This document shows positions 1-6,539 of a stretch of DNA of 64,000 nt, in pieces. Numbering within the stretch: the stretch's first letter is position 1; every line of letters begins with the position of its first letter. Source of the stretch: Streptomyces sp. ALI-76-A (lineage in GTDB: Bacteria > Actinomycetota > Actinomycetes > Streptomycetales > Streptomycetaceae); the NCBI RefSeq assembly GCF_030287445.1, contig NZ_JASVWB010000002.1, forward strand, positions 7,192,001 through 7,256,000, in the 5' to 3' direction. The notes beneath the pieces were generated by a model that was not told where the DNA came from, did not search any database, and saw nothing but the letters and a program-made list of their open reading frames with translations. The translations under genes were made by a program, and so were the position numbers.

Positions 1-1
1 C

Positions 2-868
2 CTGTCCACCCGGGAGGCACTCGACGGGCTCAAGCACTGGCGGCTCCACGTCACGGTGCTGGCCTGCACGTTCGTCGTCTTCCCGCTGCTCGGTCTCGCC
101 GCCCGCGGACTCGTTCCGGTGTTCCTGACCCACCCGCTCTACCAGGGACTGCTCTTCCTCACCCTCGTCCCGTCGACCATCCAGTCGTCGATCGCCTTCA
201 CCTCCATGGCCCGCGGGAACGTGCCCGCGGCGATCTGCGCCGGCTCCTTCTCCTCCCTGGTCGGCATCGTCGTCACCCCGCTGCTGGCCGCGGCCCTGCT
301 CGGCAGCGGCGGCGGATTCTCGGCCGACTCGGTCCTGGAGATCGTGCTCCAGCTGCTCGTGCCGTTCCTCGCCGGGCAGCTGCTGCGCCGCTGGATCGGC
401 GGTTTCGTCACCCGGCACAAGAAGGTCCTCGGCCTGGTCGACCGCGGCTCCATCCTGCTCGTCGTCTACACCGCGTTCAGCGAGGGCATGGTCCAGGGCA
501 TCTGGCACCAGGTCAGCCCCCTGAGGCTGGCCGGGCTGATGGCCGTCGAGGCCGTCCTGCTCGCCGTGATGCTGCTGGTGACCTGGTACGGCGCCAAGGC
601 GCTGCGCTTCGGCCGGGAGGACCGGATCGCCATCCAGTTCGCCGGCTCGAAGAAGTCCCTCGCCTCCGGACTGCCCATGGCCAGCGTCCTGTTCGGCGCG
701 CACGCCTCGCTGGCCGTGCTGCCGCTGATGCTCTTCCACCAGATGCAGCTGATGGTGTGCGCGGTGATCGCCAAGCGCCGCTCGCGCGACGCCCCCGAGG
801 AGGTCACCCCGCCGGCTTCAGACGCAGGGTCACGAACCGCGGTCGGTACAGCGACACGTTCCGATTGA
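2..868 (+). CDS. Bile acid:sodium symporter family transporter (5' end outside window)
   Basis: The frame is open from base 2, reading LSTREALDGLKHWR, so the N-terminus lies upstream of the window. The visible 288 residues are almost entirely hydrophobic helices separated by short loops. They carry the small-residue-rich segments of SBF/YfeH-type secondary transporters, including FAGSKKSLASGLPMA in the C-terminal half, a conserved block of this branch. The family moves organic anions with Na+ across the inner membrane; the substrate of this member is unknown. The C-terminal tail after about residue 260 is polar. The last 65 bases overlap the 3' end of the convergent gene on the minus strand, so the final codons of both proteins share DNA. 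Family assignment is firm; substrate is not inferred. Confidence 0.85.
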   Translation: MSTREALDGLKHWRLHVTVLACTFVVFPLLGLAARGLVPVFLTHPLYQGLLFLTLVPSTIQSSIAFTSMARGNVPAAICAGSFSSLVGIVVTPLLAAALLGSGGGFSADSVLEIVLQLLVPFLAGQLLRRWIGGFVTRHKKVLGLVDRGSILLVVYTAFSEGMVQGIWHQVSPLRLAGLMAVEAVLLAVMLLVTWYGAKALRFGREDRIAIQFAGSKKSLASGLPMASVLFGAHASLAVLPLMLFHQMQLMVCAVIAKRRSRDAPEEVTPPASDAGSRTAVGTATRSD

Positions 869-2030
869 GCTGCGCGGCCGCCCCGGTGAGCTCCAGCCAG
901 TTGACGTCGTAGCTGAGCACCACCCGCCCGCCGTCGCTCAGCTCCGGGTGCGCCTGCGGGTTGTACGCGGCGACCTGTCCGGGCGGCAGCGCGGGCGTGA
1001 AGTCCTTCGCCGGGCCGTGCCAGGGCCCGGTGGGGGAGCAGGCCCAGTACGACGTCACCGTGGTCAGGCCGCGCGCCCCGGCCGCCATGGTGAACAGGAC
1101 GTACGTCCCGCCCTGGCGCACCACCGAGAACGCGCTGCCCACCCCGGTGCGCCGCCCGTCCCCGAGCACGGCACCCGGGCGGGCGCGCGCCGCCCAGGCC
1201 GAGCCGTCCCAGTACTCCCACGCGGCCGGATCCCCGAGGCCGCCCTCGGGGATCCGCGCCACGTACGCGTGCGAGGCGGGCCGGGACGCGGCCTGACCGT
1301 CGTCGCCGCCGAAGACGTACGTCCAGTCGCCCTCGTCGACCAGCGTGGTACCGAACAGCACCCGCCGGGACGGATCCCGCACGGTCCGCTGGTCGAGCAC
1401 CTCGACCACGGACTCCACCCGCAGGTCGGGCAGGGAGAGCGTGGCGACCTCGGTGGCGGTGGGCACCCCGTACACCCAGGGCGCCGCTCCCGCGGTCCGC
1501 ACCCACAGCAGCACCCGCAGCACCTGCTCGGAGGAGCCGGGGGAGCGGGGCTCGACCCGGGCTCCGACCGGCCAGCGCCACTGGCCCGGGCCCGGGTCCG
1601 GGAAGAGGGGCGCGGGGAGTGTGCTCTCCAGGCGGCCGTCGCGCATCACCACGGCCGAGTTGCGCACCAGCGGCGCGCTGCCGTCCCGCCAGGCGTAGGA
1701 CTCGCCGACCGGGTTCGGCGGGCCGTGCACCTGGCCGAGGTAGGTGTCGGAGAAGAGCCACAGCAGCCGGCCGTCCGGCAGCCGGACCGAGTGGGTGCCG
1801 TCGCCGCCGGTCCAGTCGTCGGTGCGGGCGGCGTCGTCGCCGTAGCGCGTGAACTCGGTGTTCAGACGGTTGTCGGCCGACCAGGCGGCGACGGTGTGCG
1901 GTACACAGCCGTCGGATTCCTGTCGGCCGTCGTCGGGGAGCGCGATGAGCAGCACCGCCGTGAGAACCAGGGCCAGCAGCAGGCCGGCCCCGACGCCGGT
2001 CCGCTGTCGTGCTGATCCGATCTCGGGCAC
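804..2030 (-). CDS. Membrane-anchored beta-propeller protein, DUF4185/DUF5005-like
   Basis: About 408 residues. The N-terminus has a short basic stretch and one hydrophobic segment (about residues 12-32, GLLLALVLTAVLLIAL), then an extracellular region with repeated blade motifs such as LLWLFSDTYLG, WTYVFGGDDG and YVLFTMAAG. These are typical of DUF4185-type five-bladed propellers related to glycosidase folds. I chose the GTG at 2030 (VPEIGSARQRTG). The frame stays open to a GTG at 2144, but that extra stretch is the out-of-frame reading of a LamG relic and is not credible coding. No good Shine-Dalgarno precedes 2030, so the exact start is uncertain. The 3' end overlaps the convergent transporter gene by 65 bp. 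Probable role is carbohydrate binding or processing at the cell surface; this is inference from the fold. Confidence 0.7.
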   Translation of the reverse strand: MPEIGSARQRTGVGAGLLLALVLTAVLLIALPDDGRQESDGCVPHTVAAWSADNRLNTEFTRYGDDAARTDDWTGGDGTHSVRLPDGRLLWLFSDTYLGQVHGPPNPVGESYAWRDGSAPLVRNSAVVMRDGRLESTLPAPLFPDPGPGQWRWPVGARVEPRSPGSSEQVLRVLLWVRTAGAAPWVYGVPTATEVATLSLPDLRVESVVEVLDQRTVRDPSRRVLFGTTLVDEGDWTYVFGGDDGQAASRPASHAYVARIPEGGLGDPAAWEYWDGSAWAARARPGAVLGDGRRTGVGSAFSVVRQGGTYVLFTMAAGARGLTTVTSYWACSPTGPWHGPAKDFTPALPPGQVAAYNPQAHPELSDGGRVVLSYDVNWLELTGAAAQLNRNVSLYRPRFVTLRLKPAG

Positions 2031-2041
2031 GCTCCGGGACG

Positions 2042-2183
2042 TTAGCGGGTCACGCTCACCCGGTCCATGGGCAGCCACAGAACCGTGTTCTCCGACGGTG
2101 CCGTCCCCGCGGCGATCTCCCGCGTCGGTGAGCGCCCGGTCCACGACCCGGACGTCGTCGATCGCCCTGGTGAAGAAAGCCCG
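2042..2183 (-). pseudogene. Frameshifted C-terminal remnant of a LamG/concanavalin-like domain protein
   Basis: Reading the minus strand from 2183, one frame gives RAFFTRAIDDVRVVDRALTDA. A shift of one base then gives EIAAGTAPSENTVLWLPMD and a TAA stop at 2042. The block IDDVRVVDRALTDAEIAAGT is the classic last strand of LamG domains (IDDVRVYDRALTDAEIA). The junction GCGGGAGATC carries one G more than an in-frame version would. Only about 45 codons survive, and the plus-strand hydrolase gene occupies the space where the rest should be. This is therefore a decayed 3' fragment. It explains why the neighbouring propeller gene appears to have a longer N-terminus. Confidence 0.7.
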
Positions 2184-2243
2184 TCACGGGTCTGTTGATC
2201 CGGATGTCCGGTACGGAGGGCTGACGGCGGATAACGTTCTGTC

Positions 2244-2789
2244 ATGACCCCACCGCACCGCGCCGATTCCGGCCTCGCGCTCGATCCCGCGCGCACCGCC
2301 CTCGTACTCGTCGACCTGATGGAGCGCATCCTCGCCCTGCCGTCCGAGCCCCGTAAGGGCACCGAAGTCCTCTCGGTCGCCGAGGAGTTGGCGGACCGGT
2401 TCCGCGCGGCCGGCGCGCTCGTCGTGCTCGTGCGCGTCGAGCGCCCCGGGGTCGCCGAGCAGCCGCCCGGCAGCGGGCTCGCCGCCGGACTGCTGCACGA
2501 CGGCGACCTGGAGATCGTCAAGCGGACCATCGGCGGCTTCCAGGGCACCGGCCTCGACGACCACCTGCGCCGGCGTGGCGTCACCACCCTGGTGTGCGGC
2601 GGCATCGCCACCAACCTCGGCGTGGAGTCCACCGCCCGCGCGGCAGGGGACCTCGGCTACGACCTCGTGTTCGTCGAGGACGCCATGACCGCGCTCACGG
2701 CGGCCGAACACGAGGCGTCCGTCCGCCTCGACTTCCCGCGCCTGGGCACGGTGGTGACGAGCGGTGAGGTGCGGTTCACCGCCGGCTGA
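2244..2789 (+). CDS. Isochorismatase-family hydrolase lacking the catalytic cysteine
   Basis: 181 residues, the normal size for single-domain isochorismatase-like hydrolases (PF00857). The catalytic-triad Asp is visible in ALVLVDLMERI (about residue 26) and the Lys in LEIVKRTIGGF (about residue 94). In the third motif, GGIATNLGVESTARAAGDLGYDL, the usual nucleophilic Cys position (CV.xTA) is occupied by Gly. E. coli YecD is a family member with the same substitution. Classical cysteine-dependent amidase or hydrolase chemistry is therefore unlikely without a substitute nucleophile. The start ATG is the first in frame after a stretch with no strong ribosome site. The gene is isolated: its upstream neighbour is a relic and it converges on fdhD. 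No substrate is proposed. Confidence 0.85.
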   Translation: MTPPHRADSGLALDPARTALVLVDLMERILALPSEPRKGTEVLSVAEELADRFRAAGALVVLVRVERPGVAEQPPGSGLAAGLLHDGDLEIVKRTIGGFQGTGLDDHLRRRGVTTLVCGGIATNLGVESTARAAGDLGYDLVFVEDAMTALTAAEHEASVRLDFPRLGTVVTSGEVRFTAG

Positions 2790-2893
2790 GCGCCTCGGAC
2801 GCGGGGCGGCTCGACGGGGGCCGCGCCCGGGGGAGCAGGCCGGTTCGGCGGGCTCGGTGGCACGGCCGGGACCGTCGCGCACCGCGGGGCCGA

Positions 2894-2929
2894 GGCGGGG
2901 CCCCTGCGGCGCAGGGGGCGCTCCCCGCC
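2894..2929. terminator. GC-rich hairpin between convergent genes
   Basis: Outer arms GGCGGGG (2894-2900) and CCCCGCC (2923-2929) enclose an inner stem CCCCTGC/GCAGGGG. It lies in the 177-bp gap between the convergent hydrolase and fdhD genes, where a bidirectional terminator is expected. There is no T-tract, as is common in Streptomyces. Confidence 0.5.
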
Positions 2930-2966
2930 GGTCGGGGCCCCGCCGCCGTGTCGCGGGAGGAACCGG

Positions 2967-3815
2967 TCAGCCCCGGGAGGCCGCGGCCCGCAGGGCGATA
3001 CGGTCCTCGCCCGCGTACACGTTCATGGAGCTGCCCCGCAGGAAGCCCACCAGCGTCAGCCCGGTCTCCGCGGCCAGGTCCACGGCCAGCGACGACGGCG
3101 CCGAGACCGCCGCCAGCACCGGGATGCCGGCCATCACGGCCTTCTGCGCCAGCTCGAAGGACGCCCGGCCCGACACCAGCAGGATCGTGCGGGACAGCGG
3201 CAGGTTCCCGTTCTGCAGGGCGCGGCCGACGAGCTTGTCGACCGCGTTGTGCCGGCCCACGTCCTCCCGGACGTCGACCAGGTCCCCCTCCTCGGTGAAC
3301 AGGGCCGCCGCGTGCAGACCCCCGGTCCGGTCGAAGACCCGCTGGGCGGCGCGCAGCCGGTCGGGGAGGCTCGCGAGCAGCTCGGGGGCGACGCGGAGCG
3401 GTGGAGTGTCGGCGATGGGCCAGCGGGCCGTCGTACGCACCGCGTCGAGGCTCGCCTTCCCGCACAGGCCGCAGGACGAGGTGGTGTAGACGTTCCGCTC
3501 CAGGGTGATGTCCGGCAGCACGACGTCCGGAGCCGTCTTCACGTCGACCACGTTGTACGTGTTCACACCGTCCGCGGTCGCCCCCGCGCAGTAGACGATG
3601 TTCAGCAGGTCGGACGCGGTGGCCAGGACACCCTCGCTCACCAGGAACCCGGCGGCCAGCGCGAAGTCGTCGCCCGGGGTGCGCATGGTGATCGCGAGCG
3701 GCTTGCCGTCGAGTCTGATCTCCAGCGGTTCCTCGGCGACGAGCGTGTCCGGGCGGCTGGAGACCACCCCGTCCCGGATGCGGAGCACCTTGCGTCGTTC
3801 CGTGACTCGTCCCAT
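2967..3815 (-). CDS. fdhD: Formate dehydrogenase accessory sulfurtransferase FdhD
   Basis: 282 residues, the usual FdhD length. FdhD carries sulfur from the cysteine desulfurase IscS to the bis-MGD molybdenum cofactor of formate dehydrogenase, which is essential for activity. The family hallmark CxxC motif is present as SSCGLCGK (Cys115, Cys118). The N-terminal block PLEIRLDGKPLAITMRTPGDD and the later VREDVGRHNAVDKLVG (cofactor binding) are intact. It is the last gene of the minus-strand formate dehydrogenase operon, starting 5 bp after the stop of the iron-sulfur subunit gene, so it is very probably co-transcribed and translationally coupled. This placement supports the assignment of the neighbouring oxidoreductase as a formate dehydrogenase rather than another molybdopterin enzyme. 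Confidence 0.96.
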   Translation of the reverse strand: MGRVTERRKVLRIRDGVVSSRPDTLVAEEPLEIRLDGKPLAITMRTPGDDFALAAGFLVSEGVLATASDLLNIVYCAGATADGVNTYNVVDVKTAPDVVLPDITLERNVYTTSSCGLCGKASLDAVRTTARWPIADTPPLRVAPELLASLPDRLRAAQRVFDRTGGLHAAALFTEEGDLVDVREDVGRHNAVDKLVGRALQNGNLPLSRTILLVSGRASFELAQKAVMAGIPVLAAVSAPSSLAVDLAAETGLTLVGFLRGSSMNVYAGEDRIALRAAASRG

Positions 3816-3820
3816 GTCCT

Positions 3821-4681
3821 TCAGCCCCGGTTCTGTACGTGCTGGTAGCCGAAACGGCCCTTGATGCAGAGATTGCCGTGGGTCACCGGGTTGTCGTGCG
3901 GCGAGGTGACCTTCACGATCTCATTGTCCTGCACGTGCAGCGTCAGGTTGCAGCCCACTCCGCAGTAGGCGCACACCGTCGTCGTCTCCGACTGTGCCGA
4001 CTCGTCCCAGGTACCCGCCGCCCGCATGTCGAACTCCGACTTGAACGACAGCGCCCCCGTCGGACACACCTCGATGCAGTTCCCGCAGTACACGCACGCC
4101 GACTCGGTGAGCGGCCCGTCGTGCTCCACGGCGATCCGGGCGTCGAAGCCGCGGCCCACCACGGAGATCGCGAAGGTGTTCTGCCACTGGTCGCCGCAGG
4201 CGTCGACGCACTTGTAGCAGAGGACGCACTTGCCGTAGTCCCGCACGTACAGCTCGTTGTCGATCCTCGGTTCCTCCTCGAGGCGGGCCGCGTCCGGGCC
4301 GAAACGGTCCGGCTTCGCCTCGTACTCCTTGAGCCACCCGGCGACCCGCGGTGTCGTCGAGAGGTCGACCGAGGAGGCGAGCAGCTCCAGGACGATCTTG
4401 CGGCTGTGCCGGGCCCGCTCGGTGCCGGTGCGCACCTCCATGCCGGGTTCGGCCCTGCGGGAGCAGGCCGGGACCAGGGTGCGCGCGCCCTCCACCTCGA
4501 CCACGCAGACACGGCAGGCGTTCTTCGGGGCGAGGGTGTCGCCCTCGCAGAGGGTCGGTATCTCCTTCCCGGCCGCCCGGCACGCGTCGAGGATCGTCGA
4601 ACCCTCGGGCACCCTGGCGGCCTCCCCGTCGATCGTGAACTCCAGCAGCCGGCGGGGGATCCCCAGCGGTGTCACGGTCAT
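3821..4681 (-). CDS. NuoG-like iron-sulfur subunit of formate dehydrogenase, carrying the [4Fe-4S] lid of the catalytic chain
   Basis: 286 residues from the ATG at 4681, which overlaps the stop of the upstream gene as ATGA. Domains in order: a plant-type [2Fe-2S] domain with Cys45, Cys56, Cys59 and Cys73; a His/Cys-rich spacer; two [4Fe-4S] ferredoxin motifs (CVLCYKCVDAC near 152-162, CVYCGNCIEVCP near 196-207); and a C-terminal molybdopterin-oxidoreductase Fe4S4 domain (CAYCGVGC at 237-244, final Cys272). In typical soluble NAD-linked formate dehydrogenases these domains are the N-terminal third of the catalytic FdhA chain. Here they end at residue 286 and the catalytic part is a separate upstream gene. 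The protein should relay electrons from the Mo site to the flavin subunit. Confidence 0.9.
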   Translation of the reverse strand: MTVTPLGIPRRLLEFTIDGEAARVPEGSTILDACRAAGKEIPTLCEGDTLAPKNACRVCVVEVEGARTLVPACSRRAEPGMEVRTGTERARHSRKIVLELLASSVDLSTTPRVAGWLKEYEAKPDRFGPDAARLEEEPRIDNELYVRDYGKCVLCYKCVDACGDQWQNTFAISVVGRGFDARIAVEHDGPLTESACVYCGNCIEVCPTGALSFKSEFDMRAAGTWDESAQSETTTVCAYCGVGCNLTLHVQDNEIVKVTSPHDNPVTHGNLCIKGRFGYQHVQNRG

Positions 4682-6501
4682 TCGTACGCCCCCAGACGGT
4701 CGATGGCGGATTCCACGGCGTTCCACGCGGTCTGCCCCAGACCGCAGATCGAGGCGTCCCGCATCGCTCGGCCGACCTCCCTGAGCAGCGCGACGTCCTC
4801 GGCCGCGGCGGCGCCCGTACGGTCCACGATCCGGTGCAGCGCCTCCTCCTGCCGTACGGTCCCGACCCGGCACGGCACGCACTGCCCGCACGACTCGTCC
4901 CGGAAGAACTCGGCGATCCGCAGCAGGAGCCGGGGCAGCGGGACGGTGTCGTCGAAGGCCATCACGACCCCCGAACCGAGTGTGGTGCCCGCCTCCCGGG
5001 TGCCTTCGAAGGTGAGCGGGATATCGAGTTCGTCCGGCCTGACGAAGCCGCCGGCCGCCCCGCCGAGCAGGACGGCACGCAGACGGCCGCGCACCCCCGC
5101 GAGCTCCAGCAGCTCGCCCAGTGTCGCGCCGAACGGCAGCTCGTAGACCCCCGGCCGGTGCACACTGCCCGACACGCAGAACAGCTTGGGGCCGGTGGAG
5201 CCGCCCGTGCCGATCGCCGCGTACGCGGGGGCGCCCATGGTCAGGATCGGCACCACGTTGACCAGGGTCTCCACGTTGTTCTCGACCGTGGGCTTGCCGA
5301 ACAGGCCCTTCTCCACGGGGAAGGGCGGCTTCGAGCGCGGCTCGCCCCGGTACCCCTCGATGGAGTTGAACAGGGCCGTCTCCTCGCCGCAGACGTACGC
5401 GCCCGCGCCCCGCCGGATCTCGATGTCGAAGGCGTAGCCCTGGCCGAGGATGTCATCGCCGAGCAGCCCACGGGCCCGCGCCTGGGTGACGGCGTGGCGC
5501 ATACGGCGTACCGCCCGCGGATACTCGCCGCGCAGGTACAGGTAGCCGCGGTGCGCGCCGGTCGCGTACGCGGCGATCGTCATCGCCTCCACCAGCGCGT
5601 ACGGATCGCCCTCCATGAGCACGCGGTCCTTGAAGGTGCCCGGCTCGGACTCGTCCGCGTTGCACACCACATAGTGCGGGTGGTCGGGCTGCGACGCCGT
5701 CGCCTGCCACTTGCGGCCGGTAGGGAAGGCGGCACCGCCCCGGCCGACCAGACCGGCGTCCGTCACCTCGCGGATCACCCCGGCCGGACCCAGCTCGAAA
5801 GCCCGCCGCAGGGCGGTGTAGCCGCCGTTCGCCCGGTAGTCGTCCAGACCGGCCGGATCCACCACACCGACCCGGCGCAGCAGTGTCAACGCCGGGTCCC
5901 CGGCCTGCGGCACCGCCCACGCCGCCGGCGGTTCCTGCGGGGCGGAGTCGGGCGCGCGCGCGGCGAGCACGGCGTCGTCCACGGTCGCGGGCGCCGAGAC
6001 CGCCGTACGGACCGGATCGCCGGCCTTGACCGCGAGTGCGGCCGGGGCCCGTTCGCACAGGCCGAGGCAGGGGCTCCGTTCCACCGAGACCCCGCTGCTG
6101 AGGCCCAGCCGGGACTCGATCCCGGCGCACAGCCCGTCCGCTCCGGCCGCCGCGCACGCGAGGTCCGTGCACACGTGCAGCAGGGTCGCGGGACGCGGTC
6201 TGACGGAGAACATCGCGTAGAAGGTGGCCACCCCGTACGCCTCCGCCGGCGGCACCGTCAGCCGCCGGCACAGGTAGTCCAGGGCGCCCTCGCCGATCCA
6301 GCCGACCCGGTCGTTGATCGCGTGCAGCCCCGGCAGCAGCAGGTCGCGACGGTCGCGGGCCGCGCGCCCGCCGCGTGCCCACCGCAGGTCGGCGTCGGAC
6401 CGGTCGGCCCCCTCCCAGGAGGACTCGGGCGGGCCCAGCAACGCGTCGACCGCCGCCCGTTCCTCGTCCGTCGGTCTGCTGTCACCGAAGCGCAGATCCA
6501 C
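4678..6501 (-). CDS. NAD-linked formate dehydrogenase flavin subunit, NuoE-NuoF fusion
   Basis: 607 residues from a GTG with GAGG seven bases upstream. Residues 1 to about 170 are a NuoE-type thioredoxin-like [2Fe-2S] domain with Cys pairs in HVCTDLAC and SPCLGLCE. From about 210 the protein is NuoF-like: the FMN site GRGGAAFPTGRKW, NADH-site blocks DESEPGTFKDR and GAGAYVCGEETALFNSIEG, and the terminal [4Fe-4S] cluster ESCGQCVPCR plus ICGLGQTA. This arrangement matches the FdsB/HoxF-type diaphorase subunit that passes electrons to NAD+. The gene lies 38 bp after the catalytic subunit gene and overlaps the next iron-sulfur gene by ATGA. NAD-linkage is established for the family; the fused architecture is seen directly. 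Confidence 0.92.
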   Translation of the reverse strand: MDLRFGDSRPTDEERAAVDALLGPPESSWEGADRSDADLRWARGGRAARDRRDLLLPGLHAINDRVGWIGEGALDYLCRRLTVPPAEAYGVATFYAMFSVRPRPATLLHVCTDLACAAAGADGLCAGIESRLGLSSGVSVERSPCLGLCERAPAALAVKAGDPVRTAVSAPATVDDAVLAARAPDSAPQEPPAAWAVPQAGDPALTLLRRVGVVDPAGLDDYRANGGYTALRRAFELGPAGVIREVTDAGLVGRGGAAFPTGRKWQATASQPDHPHYVVCNADESEPGTFKDRVLMEGDPYALVEAMTIAAYATGAHRGYLYLRGEYPRAVRRMRHAVTQARARGLLGDDILGQGYAFDIEIRRGAGAYVCGEETALFNSIEGYRGEPRSKPPFPVEKGLFGKPTVENNVETLVNVVPILTMGAPAYAAIGTGGSTGPKLFCVSGSVHRPGVYELPFGATLGELLELAGVRGRLRAVLLGGAAGGFVRPDELDIPLTFEGTREAGTTLGSGVVMAFDDTVPLPRLLLRIAEFFRDESCGQCVPCRVGTVRQEEALHRIVDRTGAAAAEDVALLREVGRAMRDASICGLGQTAWNAVESAIDRLGAYE

Positions 6502-6539
6502 CAGGTCACCTCACTCTTGAGCGGGCTGGGCAGTGCACG

